Notes: generated from the letters alone by a model not told the origin. 64,000 nt of DNA from Mesoflavibacter sp. (GCA_017792345.1 CP051228.1:1798001-1862000), one strand, 5' to 3'; counted from the stretch's first letter, positions 1 through 9,125 are shown. Numbers and translations: made by a program.

Positions 1-352
1 ACATCAGGGTCGAGGTTTCCTCCAGCATCTGGGTGACCGACCGGCCGGCCGTCGCGCATTGCCGCTCGATCATGGCGCGGTCGTCGCTGCTCAACTGGCC
101 GCTTTGCAGCAAGCCGTCGACGAACAGCCTGACCCCCATATCGGTGGGCAGACGCCCAGCCGAGGTATGCGGTGCATAGAGCAGCCCGGCCTCTTCCAGA
201 TCCGCCATGACATTGCGGATCGTGGCCGGCGACAGGCCCATATCCAGACGCCGCGACAGCGTGCGCGAGCCGACGGGTTCGCCGGTTTCGACGAAGGCCT
301 CCACGACCAGGCGCAGGATGTCTCGGGATCGATCGTTCAGCTCGGTTATCAT
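1..352 (-). CDS. hrcA: Heat-inducible transcription repressor HrcA (N-terminal part)
   Basis: The minus-strand frame from the ATG at 352 runs off the left edge, giving about 117 residues that begin [20 protein letters not shown]. It holds the HrcA winged helix: [11 protein letters not shown], then [18 protein letters not shown], then the [10 protein letters not shown] motif typical of the family. HrcA normally represses groESL and dnaK-type heat-shock genes by binding the CIRCE palindrome. The gene is divergent from rph, a common alphaproteobacterial arrangement in which grpE often follows hrcA; that part lies outside the window. I see no CIRCE element in the 153-base gap before rph. The C-terminal GAF-like part is missing only because of the window edge. 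Confidence 0.93.
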   Translation of the reverse strand, partial: MITELNDRSRDILRLVVEAFVETGEPVGSRTLSRRLDMGLSPATIRNVMADLEEAGLLYAPHTSAGRLPTDMGVRLFVDGLLQSGQLSSDDRAMIERQCATAGRSVTQMLEETSTLM

Positions 353-505
353 GGCAGCGCAAATGTAGGTAGGGCCCGGCGGAGCGTCAATTGCCCCGCG
401 GCGAAGCGGCATTTGCCCCGCACTGGACGGAACCCGTGGGAAAGGCTAAAGCGTAAAGCACTTAACCATAGTCAGAACCGTTGCAATTTGTCCCAGGGAG
501 AAACG

Positions 506-1219
506 ATGCGCCCGTCCGGCCGTGCCGCAGATCAGCTTAGAGAAATCGTCCTCGAACCGGAGGTCGCGCGTTATGCCGAAGGGTCGTGTCTGGCGAAATT
601 CGGTCATACGCATGTCCTGTGCACCGCGTCGGTCGAGGATGGCGTCCCGCCGTTTCTGCGCAATACGGGCAAGGGCTGGGTGACGGCGGAATACGGCATG
701 CTGCCGCGCTCCACCCACAGCCGGATGGACCGCCGCCGCACCGCCGACAGCGGCCGGTCGCAGGAAATCTCGCGGCTGATCGGGCGGTCCCTGCGGGCCG
801 TTACGGATACGAAACTATTGGGCGAGCGCCAGATCCGGGTCGATTGCGACGTGATCCAGGCCGATGGCGGCACCCGCACGGCGGCCACGACCGGCGGCTT
901 TGTCGCCCTGGCGCTGGCAATCCAGCATATGGTCAAGCTGGGCGCGGTTCAGAAATCGCCGCTGACCGGCTCCATCGCCGCGATCTCCTGCGGCCTCTAC
1001 AAGGGCGAGGCGGTGCTGGATCTCGATTACGACGAGGATTCCTCGGCCCAGGCGGATGCGAATTTCGTGCTGACCGGCACCGGCGGCCTGGTCGAGATTC
1101 AGGGCACGGCGGAAGGCGAGCCGTTCAGCGAGAATCAGTTCCTGGCGCTCCTGCGCCTGGCGCGTAAGGGCTGCGCGGAACTGACGGCAGCGCAAAACGC
1201 CGTTCTGGCCAACGGCTGA
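506..1219 (+). CDS. rph: Ribonuclease PH
   Basis: This 237-residue protein matches the normal RNase PH length. The enzyme is a phosphorolytic 3'-5' exoribonuclease that trims tRNA 3' ends. Visible signatures include [14 protein letters not shown] at the N terminus, [20 protein letters not shown] around the phosphate-binding region, and the [17 protein letters not shown] segment carrying the catalytic aspartates. The open frame extends much further upstream. I chose the ATG at 506 because an AGGGAGAAAC ribosome site precedes it and homologues begin with exactly this RPSGR segment. It is the first gene of rph-rdgB-hemW; rdgB follows after 22 bases. Confidence 0.97.
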   Translation: MRPSGRAADQLREIVLEPEVARYAEGSCLAKFGHTHVLCTASVEDGVPPFLRNTGKGWVTAEYGMLPRSTHSRMDRRRTADSGRSQEISRLIGRSLRAVTDTKLLGERQIRVDCDVIQADGGTRTAATTGGFVALALAIQHMVKLGAVQKSPLTGSIAAISCGLYKGEAVLDLDYDEDSSAQADANFVLTGTGGLVEIQGTAEGEPFSENQFLALLRLARKGCAELTAAQNAVLANG

Positions 1220-1241
1220 GCGGGGCGGGGACAGGAACCGA

Positions 1242-1841
1242 ATGGCGCGGCATTTCGACGGGGACAAGCTGGTCATCGCCAGCCATAACGAAGGCAAGGT
1301 CCGCGAAATCGCAGATCTGCTGAAACCCTTCGACGTAAAGGTCTTCTCCGCCGCCATGCTCGACCTGCCGGAGCCGGAAGAGACCGGCTACACCTTCCTG
1401 GCCAATGCCGAATTGAAGGCCCGTGCCGCCGCGACGGCCGCGAACATGCCGGCGCTGGCCGACGATTCCGGTCTGGCGGTGGCGGCGCTGGACGGCGCGC
1501 CCGGCATCTATTCGGCGCGCTGGGGCGGCAAGACCAAAAATTTCGACCTGGCCATGAACCGCGTGCACCGCGCCCTGATCGACCAGGAAGATAAATCCGC
1601 CGCCTTCATCTGTGCGCTGGCGCTGGTCTGGCCCGACGGCCATCTGGAAGCCTTCGAGGGCCGGGTCGAAGGATCGATCGTGGAGCCGGGACGGGGCAGT
1701 CAGGGTTTCGGCTATGACCCGATCTTCGTTCCGGAAGGGGATCGCCGGACCTTCGGGGAGATGAATCCGGACGAAAAGCACGCGATCAGCCACCGCGCCG
1801 ACGCCTTCAACCAGTTGGTCGCGGCCTGCTTCTCGAAATGA
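1242..1841 (+). CDS. rdgB: dITP/XTP pyrophosphatase (RdgB/HAM1 family)
   Basis: The protein is 199 residues, standard for RdgB. It hydrolyses non-canonical purine triphosphates (dITP, ITP, XTP) to monophosphates and so keeps deaminated bases out of DNA and RNA. The N-terminal [12 protein letters not shown] segment is the family substrate-binding signature. [13 protein letters not shown] and [10 protein letters not shown] are the conserved metal and nucleotide loops, and [12 protein letters not shown] and [16 protein letters not shown] form the conserved C-terminal half. The gene sits between rph and hemW in one transcription unit; its stop overlaps the hemW start by four bases (ATGA), which suggests translational coupling. 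Confidence 0.97.
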   Translation: MARHFDGDKLVIASHNEGKVREIADLLKPFDVKVFSAAMLDLPEPEETGYTFLANAELKARAAATAANMPALADDSGLAVAALDGAPGIYSARWGGKTKNFDLAMNRVHRALIDQEDKSAAFICALALVWPDGHLEAFEGRVEGSIVEPGRGSQGFGYDPIFVPEGDRRTFGEMNPDEKHAISHRADAFNQLVAACFSK

Positions 1842-3019
1842 GCCCGCAGCCCGAAAGAGCGGAAACGGCGGCGCGCGCGCCGCTGGCGCTCTATATCCAT
1901 TGGCCCTTCTGCAAGGCCAAATGCCCCTATTGCGATTTCAACAGCCATGTCCGGGACGGCATCGACCAGGCGCGCTGGCGCAAGGCGCTGCTGACGGAAC
2001 TGGACGGCGCGCTGGACGGTTTCGCGGACCGGCGGCTGACCTCGATCTTTTTCGGCGGCGGCACGCCTTCGCTGATGGACCCGGAAACGACGGGCGCCCT
2101 GATCGCGGCGGCGCGGGCGAAGGTGCCGCCCGCCGACGATATCGAAATCACGTTGGAAGCAAACCCGACCTCCGTCGAGGCCGGCAAATTCGCGGCCTAT
2201 GCCGATGCCGGGGTCAATCGGGTATCGCTGGGAATCCAGGCGCTGGACGACGAATCGTTGAAATTCCTGGGCCGGGAGCATTCGGCGGCGGAAGCGCGCG
2301 GCGCCATCGATCTGGCCCACAGGCATTTCCCGCGCCGCTCCTTCGACCTGATCTATGCCCGGGCCGGTCAGGCGCCCGACGCCTGGGCCGCGGAACTGGG
2401 GCAGGCGATCGATCTCGCCGCCGACCATCTGTCGCTCTATCAGCTGACCATCGAGGAAGGGACGCATTTCCACACGCTGGCGCGCCTAGGACAGCCCCTG
2501 ACGGCGGAGGAAGAGGTCGCCGCCGCGCTCTACGAGGCGACGCAGGCGCGTCTCGACGCGCTCGGCCTGCCCGCTTACGAGGTCTCGAACCATGCCCGTC
2601 CCGGCGCGGAAAGCCGTCACAACCTGGCCTATTGGCGCTATTGGGACTATGTCGGCATCGGCCCCGGCGCCCATGGCCGCGAGACCCGCGCCGGGGTCAA
2701 ACGCGCGACCACCCGCGAACGCCTGCCCGAACGCTGGTTGGAGGCGGTGGAACGCCAGGGCCATGCGCTGAAGGAGGCGGAGGATATCGACCCCGACCGC
2801 CGTCTGCAGGAACTGCTGCTTATGGGCCTGCGCCTGTCGGAAGGCGTCCCGGAAAGCCGCCTGATCGCCGAGACGGGACAGGGTTTCGACGCGCTGGACG
2901 CCGAACGTCTGGCGGCCTTGCTGGACGAAGGCTATCTGGACCGCCGGGACAATGTGCTGCGCGCCACACCCGAAGGCCGCCTGCGCCTGAACACCGTGCT
3001 GGGCTACCTGCTGTCCTAA
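1838..3019 (+). CDS. hemW: Radical SAM heme chaperone HemW
   Basis: This 393-residue protein carries the radical-SAM cluster motif C25-x3-C29-x2-C32 in [15 protein letters not shown]. The residue two after the third cysteine is F rather than C, which fits HemW and not the true coproporphyrinogen dehydrogenase HemN. GGGTPSLM and the SLGIQALDD segment are further family marks. HemW binds heme and delivers it to respiratory enzymes. The start at 1838 overlaps rdgB by four bases. A short segment near residue 170 ([13 protein letters not shown]) differs from the more usual DLIYGLPGQ form, but the rest of the protein is intact. Confidence 0.94.
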   Translation: MSPQPERAETAARAPLALYIHWPFCKAKCPYCDFNSHVRDGIDQARWRKALLTELDGALDGFADRRLTSIFFGGGTPSLMDPETTGALIAAARAKVPPADDIEITLEANPTSVEAGKFAAYADAGVNRVSLGIQALDDESLKFLGREHSAAEARGAIDLAHRHFPRRSFDLIYARAGQAPDAWAAELGQAIDLAADHLSLYQLTIEEGTHFHTLARLGQPLTAEEEVAAALYEATQARLDALGLPAYEVSNHARPGAESRHNLAYWRYWDYVGIGPGAHGRETRAGVKRATTRERLPERWLEAVERQGHALKEAEDIDPDRRLQELLLMGLRLSEGVPESRLIAETGQGFDALDAERLAALLDEGYLDRRDNVLRATPEGRLRLNTVLGYLLS

Positions 3020-3028
3020 TCGAAACCC

Positions 3029-3107
3029 GTGTTCCTGCGAAAGCAGGAACCTTGGTCGGCCTGACACCCTGAAGCGTCCATCGAAGGCTCCTGCTTTCGC
3101 AGGAGCA
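3029..3107. repeat. Dispersed twin-hairpin repeat, copy 1
   Basis: Two perfect hairpins lie about 37 bases apart: GTTCCTGCGAAAGCAGGAAC at 3031-3050 and GCTCCTGCTTTCGCAGGAGC at 3087-3106. The same pair in the same order recurs at 15997-16072. This is a REP-like dispersed palindromic element just downstream of hemW. It could also act as a weak transcript end or mRNA stabiliser, but no T-run follows either stem. Confidence 0.85.
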
Positions 3108-3216
3108 CGGCATTAGGGGGACAGAACCGACACGGTCTGCGATCCTGGGAAGTAGTCGGCAATCGCAGGTTACAGTCCGATTGCGGACGGGCGCGGTTCC
3201 CGGTTATCTGCTGGGC

Positions 3217-3930
3217 ATGACGGAAGAACGGAACCCTCCCTATCCAGACCCAGACCGCGAAGGTTGGAAGGCCGCGATCAGCGGCGGCGCGCTGCCGTCC
3301 TGGGTTGGGCCGTTGCGGCAGGACGAACGCGTGGTTTGGACCGGCCGCCCCAGCATCTGGTGCTTTAAGCTGAACGGGCTGTGGATGACGGTCTTCTTCT
3401 TCGTGTTTCTTATTATTCTCAGTCCAACTTTGTTGGTAGTTTTTCTGATCGCCATCCCGGAACTCATGAAGGTGGCAATCCTGGAGCCGTTCGTTTGGTT
3501 CTTCATTTCGGGCTTTGGCCTAGCCTTCCTGTTCGTTGTTTATGACAGCTTCGTGCGGCCGGTTCGCCTTATGGTGCGGATCGCGGGTATGCGCTACGCC
3601 GTCACGTCGGATCGCGCGTTGATCGTCTGGCAGAAGGGCAAGGATCGCCAGTTCATCGAACCGGGTGAAATGCTGTGGGACATCGAGATGCGGCGGTCCC
3701 TATTGACTGGGCGCGGCACGATCCGGCTGACCGAATGGATGGAGACCCGAAACCATTGGAAGAACCAGGGGCTGCGGGAGGCGGGTGCCTTTTGGCGGAT
3801 CAAGGATCCCGAGGGCGCGCTGCAGGCGCTGCAGGCCATTCGGCACAAACCGCTGACGCCTGAAGAGATCGGCATCTGGCAGCCCCGTTTCGATGCGCCG
3901 TTGGGTAAAAAATGGGACAAGCCGACGTGA
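3217..3930 (+). CDS. Two-TM membrane protein with bacterial PH-like domain, paralogue A
   Basis: I do not recognise a named gene. The 237-residue protein has a short cytosolic start, a DERVVWTGRPSIW motif near residue 40, two strongly hydrophobic segments (about 60-90 and 98-118), then a soluble domain beginning MRYAVTSDRALIV. That layout, with the YAVTxDRxL strand, resembles bPH2/YdbS-type membrane PH-like proteins. I chose the ATG at 3217 over the in-frame TTG at 3181 because the extra residues look non-coding. The next gene overlaps by 19 bases and encodes a clear paralogue. Base composition is lower in GC than the neighbours, notably around 3390-3500, which hints at a different origin. 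Function unknown. Confidence 0.72.
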   Translation: MTEERNPPYPDPDREGWKAAISGGALPSWVGPLRQDERVVWTGRPSIWCFKLNGLWMTVFFFVFLIILSPTLLVVFLIAIPELMKVAILEPFVWFFISGFGLAFLFVVYDSFVRPVRLMVRIAGMRYAVTSDRALIVWQKGKDRQFIEPGEMLWDIEMRRSLLTGRGTIRLTEWMETRNHWKNQGLREAGAFWRIKDPEGALQALQAIRHKPLTPEEIGIWQPRFDAPLGKKWDKPT

Positions 3931-4544
3931 CGGTTGCTGCACCGGATCATCCGGAACTCACGCCCTGGAATCCAGCGTTGCGGGCGGGCGAGAGATTGCT
4001 CTGGACCGGAAGGCCGTCATCGGGCTGTGCCTCCCTCAACGGGATTCGGCTCCTTCTGGCTTCTATAGCGTTTTCGATTGGGTTGATGATGGCCGGGTTA
4101 CTGCTGTTCTCGGACATCCCGGGCGGCGGTAGGGCCGCTTGGCCGTTTCACTTTCGTGTCTACTTCGTCTGGGTATCGATTGTGCCGGTCTTGTACGGGG
4201 CCGGGTTCTATCTCTTGCGGCGTCGGCGGATTGATCGGACACGCTATGCGATCACCACGGATAGAGTCCTGATCGCCCGGAATCTTGGCGAGGAAGTGGC
4301 CGCGATCGAATCGCAGGATATCGATGCGGTCCCGACGGCACCGCGGGCCAATGCGAAAAGGGCCACCATCCGGCTGCGCAATTGGGTCGACACTCCGTTC
4401 GAGTTCCGGACCCTGCCGCGGCGCGAAACCGGGGCTTTGTGGGACGTCGAAAACCCCGCCGCAGCTTATGCCGCTCTGGAACCGTTGATCCGGAAAGGGG
4501 CTGCGCTACGCCTCGCCCAAGGCCTGCCGCTGACTCGGACCTGA
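3912..4544 (+). CDS. Two-TM membrane protein with bacterial PH-like domain, paralogue B
   Basis: This 210-residue protein repeats the layout of the preceding gene: GERLLWTGRPSSG near residue 27, two hydrophobic segments (about 45-68 and 85-105), then TRYAITTDRVLIAR and a C-terminal WDVENPAAAYAALEPLI tail that matches WRIKDPEGALQALQAI in paralogue A. The pair therefore looks like a tandem duplication, translated with a 19-base overlap. The repeated WTGRPS motif is shared with many DUF-type PH-like membrane proteins of alphaproteobacteria. Nothing in the neighbourhood suggests a pathway; the next gene starts a separate TRAP operon about 190 bases on. Confidence 0.72.
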   Translation: MGQADVTVAAPDHPELTPWNPALRAGERLLWTGRPSSGCASLNGIRLLLASIAFSIGLMMAGLLLFSDIPGGGRAAWPFHFRVYFVWVSIVPVLYGAGFYLLRRRRIDRTRYAITTDRVLIARNLGEEVAAIESQDIDAVPTAPRANAKRATIRLRNWVDTPFEFRTLPRRETGALWDVENPAAAYAALEPLIRKGAALRLAQGLPLTRT

Positions 4545-4693
4545 CCCTGCGAAGGGTATCGCCTCTGCTCCCGTCCGGTACTGGGATCCAGACCACCGCT
4601 TGTCCGAATAGCGAACAGATCGACTGTTTCCAGTTCGCGGCATAATGCATTCGGCGAATTGGCAATTGTGCCGGTGCGCGGTTTCCGTAATCT

Positions 4694-4706
4694 TTGGTCC
4701 TACCAA
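4694..4706. promoter_or_regulatory. GntR/FadR-type operator candidate before the TRAP operon
   Basis: A perfect inverted repeat TTGGT-CCT-ACCAA lies 28 bases upstream of the dctP start. Operators of FadR-subfamily GntR regulators (for example the PdhR and LldR type) have the form TTGGT-N3-ACCAA. No GntR gene is in the window, so the regulator would act from elsewhere. Confidence 0.5.
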
Positions 4707-4733
4707 TAAGAAAGCCTTCAGGGAGGACCTGAC

Positions 4734-5726
4734 ATGAAGCGTATCCTTTGCGCGGCCGGCCTGGCCGCGACCCTGGCCCTTGGGGCCGTCCCGGCCCAAG
4801 CGGCCGATGTCACCATGCGTATCTCGCTGCAGCTGCCGCTGAAAAGCCATCTCGGCCAGAACCTTCTGATGTTCAAGGAAGAGGTCGAGAAGACGACGAA
4901 TGGCGAAGTTGCGGTCGAAATCTATGACAGCGCGCAGCTTTACAAGGACAAGGAAGTGCCCGCCGCCGTCGGCTCCGGCGCGATCGAGGCCGGTGTTGCC
5001 TCGCTGACCCGCTATGTCGGCGACATTCCGGCGGTCGATATCTTCTATCAGCCCTTCGTCTTCGACAGCGAGGAGAAGGTCCGCGCGGCCGTCGCCAAGG
5101 GATCGCCGATCCGCGGCCCGATCGACGAGGCGATCGCCGGAACCGGCGCGACCGTGCTGTGGTGGCAAGCCTATGGCGGCGCGATCATGCTGTCCAAGGG
5201 CGGGCCGCTGAAAACCCCGGCCGATATGGAAGGCAAGAAGGTCCGCGTCTTCGGCAAGACGCTGGGCGATTTCGTGACCGCCGCCGGTGGCGCGCCGACC
5301 TTGATCTCGGGTTCGGAACAGTATCTGGCCTATCAGCGCGGCACGGTGGATATCGGCATGACCGGCGTGTCCGGCGTCAAATCCCGCAAGCTGTGGGAAG
5401 TGATGGACACGATCACGATCACCAATCACGCCGATATCGAGTTCATCGTCGTGATGAATACCGAGTTCTGGAACGGCCTGTCCGATGCCCATAAGTCGGC
5501 GATCGAGGCGGCGGCGATGAAGGCGGAAGCCCATGTCCGCAACAAGATGTCGGAAATCGAAGCCGAAGCCTATGCCGCGGCCGAGGAAAACGGCATGACG
5601 GTCTATACGCCGAATGCCGAGGAATTGGCGGCCTGGCGGGCGGTCGCGCAGCCGGTCTATGACGAGTACAAGGAGAAGGCCGGCGAACTCGGCCAGACCC
5701 TGTTCTCCGTCGCGACCGGAATGTAA
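4734..5726 (+). CDS. dctP: TRAP transporter substrate-binding protein DctP
   Basis: The protein has 330 residues. A typical Sec signal peptide, MKRILCAAGLAATLALGAVP then AQA, ends near residue 23. The mature part is a DctP-type periplasmic receptor: QLPLKSHLGQNLLMFKEEVEK, the conserved YDSAQLYKDKEVPAAVGSGAIEAG region, and TPADMEGKKVRVFGKTLGDF. It captures a carboxylated substrate and hands it to the DctQM membrane pair encoded next. A GGGAGGACC ribosome site precedes the ATG. The ligand cannot be read from the sequence; the enzyme gene at the end of the operon suggests a C4 to C7 di- or tricarboxylate. Confidence 0.93.
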   Translation: MKRILCAAGLAATLALGAVPAQAADVTMRISLQLPLKSHLGQNLLMFKEEVEKTTNGEVAVEIYDSAQLYKDKEVPAAVGSGAIEAGVASLTRYVGDIPAVDIFYQPFVFDSEEKVRAAVAKGSPIRGPIDEAIAGTGATVLWWQAYGGAIMLSKGGPLKTPADMEGKKVRVFGKTLGDFVTAAGGAPTLISGSEQYLAYQRGTVDIGMTGVSGVKSRKLWEVMDTITITNHADIEFIVVMNTEFWNGLSDAHKSAIEAAAMKAEAHVRNKMSEIEAEAYAAAEENGMTVYTPNAEELAAWRAVAQPVYDEYKEKAGELGQTLFSVATGM

Positions 5727-5793
5727 TCGGCTGGAACGCAAATCGGGGCCGCGCCGGGATGTCCGGGCGGCCCCTCCCGCGTGGAAAAAGACC

Positions 5794-6288
5794 ATGATCG
5801 ACCGGTTCGTCACGGCACTGGCCTGGCTGGCCGCAGCCCTGTTCACGATATCAGGCTGCATGCTGACCTATGAGGTCGTCGCCCGCTATTTCTTCGTCAA
5901 GCCGACGGTCTGGGCGGCGGAACTCAGTCAGCTTTGCCTGATCTGGGGATCGCTTATCGCCATGGCCTGGGCGCTGCGCTTCCATCGCCACATCGTCGTC
6001 GACGCCCTGGCGGCACAATTGCCGGCCCGGATCCTGCGCTGGACGGATACCGGCGCGATGGTCGTCGTCGCGGTGTTCAGTGCCGCGCTGGTCTGGAAGG
6101 GCTGGCCGATTTTCTGGGATTCCTTCGAACGCGGCCGGACCACCGGGTCCATGCTGGACCTGCCGGCCTGGGTCGCCGAATTGGCGGTGCCGTTCGGCTT
6201 TGCGGTCCTGTTCGCGCAGGCGGTGATCGAGGCGATTGAGACATTCAGGGGCAATCGGCCCGGCCACTGGGAGGCGCCCCACGAATGA
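5794..6288 (+). CDS. dctQ: TRAP transporter small permease DctQ
   Basis: The protein has 164 residues with four hydrophobic helices. MIDRFVTALAWLAAALFTIS opens the first; the second follows TVWAAELSQLCLIWGSLIAMAW, a DctQ-family signature (xWAxExSxxxxxW). The frame is open further upstream, but the ATG at 5794 gives the expected length, so I placed the start there. It forms the small membrane subunit that pairs with DctM in sodium-driven uptake. The stop overlaps the dctM start by four bases. Confidence 0.9.
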   Translation: MIDRFVTALAWLAAALFTISGCMLTYEVVARYFFVKPTVWAAELSQLCLIWGSLIAMAWALRFHRHIVVDALAAQLPARILRWTDTGAMVVVAVFSAALVWKGWPIFWDSFERGRTTGSMLDLPAWVAELAVPFGFAVLFAQAVIEAIETFRGNRPGHWEAPHE

Positions 6289-7559
6289 CCGTAATTCTGA
6301 TCCTGGCGGCCCTGTTCGGGCTGTTGCTGTTGCGGGTGCCGGTCGCCTTTGCGCTGGGCGGGCTGGGCCTTGCGCTGTTGCTGATCGGCGGGTTCTCGCC
6401 GCTGATGGCGCCGCAGGCGGTGCTGTCCACGCTGGACGGGTTCATCCTGCTGGCCGTGCCCCTGTTCCTCCTGATGTCGAATGTGCTGCTGAAGGGCGGG
6501 GTCGGGCGCGACCTCTTTGCCGCCGTCCATGCCTGGGTCGGCCATTGGCCGGGCGGGCTGGCCGTGGCGACCATCCTGTCCTGCGGCATCTTTGCGGCGA
6601 TTTCCGGCTCGTCGGTCGCAACCGCCGCGACGATCGGCACGGTCGCCATTCCGGAGATGATCAAGCGCGGGTACGAAAAGCGCTTCGTTTACGGCCTGCT
6701 GGCGGCAGGCGGGACGCTGGGCATCCTGATCCCGCCGTCGATCCCGATGATCGTCTATGGCTTCGTGACGGAGGAATCCGTCATCTCGCTGTTCCTCGCC
6801 GGGATCGGTCCCGGCATAGCGCTGCTGACGCTGTTCATCGTTCTGGCGATGATCCAGGCGCGGTTTTTCGGCGGCTACACGCCGGAAAAGCCGGTGTCCT
6901 GGCCGGAGCGCTGGCGCGCGACCCTGCGCGCCGTGCCCAGCCTGGCCCTGGCGGCGCTGATCATCCTGGGGATCTATACCGGCGCCTTCACCCCGACGGA
7001 GGCCGCTGCCGTCGGGTTTGCCGCCGCCGTCGTGATCACCGCCGGCGTGCTGCGCACCCTGACCTGGAAGGCGTTCGGTGAGGCGGCCTTCGAGGCGATG
7101 GCGACGACCGTCGCGATCCTTTTGATCATCGCCGGGGCTAAGATTTTCGGGAAGGCGATCACGCTCTATCGCCTGCCGCAGGATATCTCGCTGTTCATCA
7201 GCCAGAACCTGGATACGGCGCTGTTGTTCATCATCGTCGTCAGCGCGGTGCTGCTGCTGATGGGCCTGGTGTTCGAAGCGCTGTCCATGGTGTTGATCAT
7301 GACGCCGGTCCTGTTGCCCTCGGCCATCCAGATGGGGTTCGACCCGATCTGGTTCGGGGTCTTCATGGTGGTCATGGTCGAATGCGCGCTGATCACCCCA
7401 CCGGTCGGATTGAATCTCTATGTGATACAATCCGTGGCCAGGGCGCCGCTATCGGATGTGGCGCGCGGCGTGCTGCCCTTCCTGGTGCTGATGTTGGCCG
7501 TGGCGGCACTGCTCTACGTCTGGACCGATCTGGCGCTCTATATACCGTTCAAACTGTGA
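6285..7559 (+). CDS. dctM: TRAP transporter large permease DctM
   Basis: This 424-residue, roughly 12-helix protein is the transport subunit of the TRAP system. It shows the family's conserved stretches: PLFLLMSNVLLKGGVGRDLF, GISGSSVAT-like ISGSSVATAATIG, the GTLGILIPPSIPMIVYG motif, and the internally repeated TPPVGLNLYV near the end. The start overlaps dctQ by four bases and the next gene begins eight bases after the stop, so the four genes form one operon. Confidence 0.95.
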   Translation: MTVILILAALFGLLLLRVPVAFALGGLGLALLLIGGFSPLMAPQAVLSTLDGFILLAVPLFLLMSNVLLKGGVGRDLFAAVHAWVGHWPGGLAVATILSCGIFAAISGSSVATAATIGTVAIPEMIKRGYEKRFVYGLLAAGGTLGILIPPSIPMIVYGFVTEESVISLFLAGIGPGIALLTLFIVLAMIQARFFGGYTPEKPVSWPERWRATLRAVPSLALAALIILGIYTGAFTPTEAAAVGFAAAVVITAGVLRTLTWKAFGEAAFEAMATTVAILLIIAGAKIFGKAITLYRLPQDISLFISQNLDTALLFIIVVSAVLLLMGLVFEALSMVLIMTPVLLPSAIQMGFDPIWFGVFMVVMVECALITPPVGLNLYVIQSVARAPLSDVARGVLPFLVLMLAVAALLYVWTDLALYIPFKL

Positions 7560-7567
7560 GGTGACCC

Positions 7568-8437
7568 ATGTCCGCCCCCGATAAGCTGCGCGCGCTCCTC
7601 AATCGCGGCGGGCTCTCCGTCATGCCCTGCTGCTTCGACGCCCTGTCGGCGAAGCTGATCGAACAGGAAGGCTTTCCGCTGACCTTCATGTCCGGTTTCG
7701 CCGCCTCCGCCTCGCGGATCGGGGAGCCGGATCTGGGCCTGATGAGCTATGGCGAAGTCGTCGATCAGGCCCGCAACATCTGCGACACGGTCACGATCCC
7801 GGTCATCGGCGACGGCGACACCGGCTATGGCAACGCGATGAACGTGATCCGCACGGTCCAGGGTTTCGCCAAGGCCGGCTGCGGCGCGGTGATGATCGAA
7901 GACCAGGTCGCGCCGAAACGCTGCGGCCATACGCCGGGCAAGGCCGTGGTCGGGCGCGAGGAGGCCTTCGACCGCATCCGCGCCGCCGCCGATGCGCGGG
8001 CCGACAGCGACATCCTGATCCTGGCGCGGACCGACGCGCGTCACGAGCATGGGCTGGGCGAGGCGATTGACCGGGCCGCGAAATTCCACGAACTGGGCGC
8101 CGACATCCTGTTCGTGGAGGCACCGAAGACGGTCGAGGAAATGCGCCGGGTCTGCGACGAGCTGCCCGGTCCGAAAATGGCCAATATCGTGGAAGGCGGC
8201 GAAACCCCGGATCTCAGCCATAAGGAACTGGCGGATATCGGCTATGCCATCGCCGCCTATCCGCTGACCCTGATGGCGGCGGCGATGCAGGCGATGGTCG
8301 GCACGCTGCAGGCGATGAAACAGGACGCGCCGCGCGACGGCATCATGGATTTCAAGGAATTGCGCCGCCGCATCGGTTTCGATTCCTACTATGAGGCCTC
8401 GTCCGTCTATACCTCATCCCAGCGCAAGATGGACTGA
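7568..8437 (+). CDS. Isocitrate lyase/PEP mutase superfamily enzyme (oxaloacetate decarboxylase or lyase)
   Basis: The 289-residue protein is a PEP mutase/isocitrate lyase superfamily barrel. It has the metal-binding GDGDTGYG loop (D82, D84), ED111-112, and the K117-R-C-G-H121 catalytic motif, whose cysteine marks members that cleave C-C bonds. It resembles methylisocitrate lyase, 2,3-dimethylmalate lyase and oxaloacetate decarboxylase subfamilies; the sequence alone does not separate them. It lies eight bases after dctM with a GAGGTGACCC ribosome site, so its substrate is probably what the TRAP system imports. A true isocitrate lyase (aceA) is encoded separately at 43312. Confidence 0.85.
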   Translation: MSAPDKLRALLNRGGLSVMPCCFDALSAKLIEQEGFPLTFMSGFAASASRIGEPDLGLMSYGEVVDQARNICDTVTIPVIGDGDTGYGNAMNVIRTVQGFAKAGCGAVMIEDQVAPKRCGHTPGKAVVGREEAFDRIRAAADARADSDILILARTDARHEHGLGEAIDRAAKFHELGADILFVEAPKTVEEMRRVCDELPGPKMANIVEGGETPDLSHKELADIGYAIAAYPLTLMAAAMQAMVGTLQAMKQDAPRDGIMDFKELRRRIGFDSYYEASSVYTSSQRKMD

Positions 8438-8475
8438 GCCGGGCGCGTCGCCGAAACCACGTCGTCGCAGGAGGG

Positions 8476-8491
8476 TCCCGCTGCCGCGGGA
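8476..8491. repeat. Hairpin, possible diverged half of the dispersed repeat
   Basis: TCCCGCTGCCGCGGGA forms a six-base-pair stem with a four-base loop. Aligned to GCTCCTGCTTTCGCAGGAGC of the dispersed repeat, it shows a paired T-A to C-G change in the stem, as expected when structure is kept. It lies between the convergent ends of the lyase gene and gpt. No T-run follows, so terminator function is doubtful. Confidence 0.4.
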
Positions 8492-8516
8492 GCCCGCTTC
8501 TTGGATCGGAAGGAAC

Positions 8517-9014
8517 TCAGCCGCGTCCGCGGGTGCGGATGGGTTCGGCATAGGCCATTTCGACATCCCAGGGGAACAGGATCCAGGTGTCCTGCGAGAC
8601 CTCGGTGACGAAAGTGTCGACCATCGGGCGGCCGGCCGGTTTGGCGTAAACGGTGGCGAAATGGGCCTTGGGCAGCATGTCGCGCACGATTTTCGCGGTC
8701 TTTCCGGTATCGACCAGATCGTCGACGATCAGCCAGCCCGAGCCGTCCCCGGCATCGGCGGGCTTCAAAGTCGAGGCGGCGCCCTGCGTCTTGTGGTCAT
8801 AGGACGCGATGCAGACCGTATCGATCAGGCGCACTTCCAACTCGCGCGCGACGATGGCGGCCGGAACCAGGCCGCCGCGTGTCACGGCGACGATGCCGTC
8901 CAGCGGCTGCAGATTGGCCAGGCGCCAGGCCAGGGCGCGGGCGTTGCGGTGCAGTTCTTCCCAGGAGACCGGATAGTCCCGGATGCGCGGCTCGTTCATC
9001 GACCGATAGTCCAT
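8517..9014 (-). CDS. gpt: Xanthine(-guanine) phosphoribosyltransferase
   Basis: The protein has 165 residues, near the usual length of Gpt. It salvages xanthine and guanine, and less well hypoxanthine, using [21 protein letters not shown] is the PRPP-binding loop of type I phosphoribosyltransferases, [21 protein letters not shown] is the conserved dipeptide-loop region, and WILFPWDVE is the Gpt-specific C-terminal motif. The start is uncertain between M1 and M6 ([18 protein letters not shown]); both give a complete domain. It stands alone, convergent with the TRAP operon. Confidence 0.92.
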   Translation of the reverse strand: MDYRSMNEPRIRDYPVSWEELHRNARALAWRLANLQPLDGIVAVTRGGLVPAAIVARELEVRLIDTVCIASYDHKTQGAASTLKPADAGDGSGWLIVDDLVDTGKTAKIVRDMLPKAHFATVYAKPAGRPMVDTFVTEVSQDTWILFPWDVEMAYAEPIRTRGRG

Positions 9015-9073
9015 TTTCGGTGAGTTGGAATGGCGATCTGACTACCCGATGGGCGCGTGGCGGGCAAGAAAAA

Positions 9074-9105
9074 CCCCCGGCGAACGGGTCGCCGGGGGTC
9101 TTTTT
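9074..9105 (-). terminator. Rho-independent terminator after degP, bidirectional
   Basis: A ten-base-pair stem, CCCCCGGCGA with TCGCCGGGGG, has a five-base loop. On the minus strand it is followed by GTTTTTC, just past the degP stop at 9126. On the plus strand TCTTTTT follows too, so it can stop transcripts in both directions. Confidence 0.9.
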
Positions 9106-9125
9106 CGGGGTCGAGGCGTTCGTCC

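Noticed and set aside
353-505. Possible CIRCE element for HrcA autocontrol
   Set aside because: No TTAGCACTC-N9-GAGTGCTAA-like palindrome is present in the gap.
59-505. N-terminal extension of RNase PH back to 59
   Set aside because: The open frame overlaps hrcA on the other strand, and homologues start at the RPSGR segment encoded from 506.
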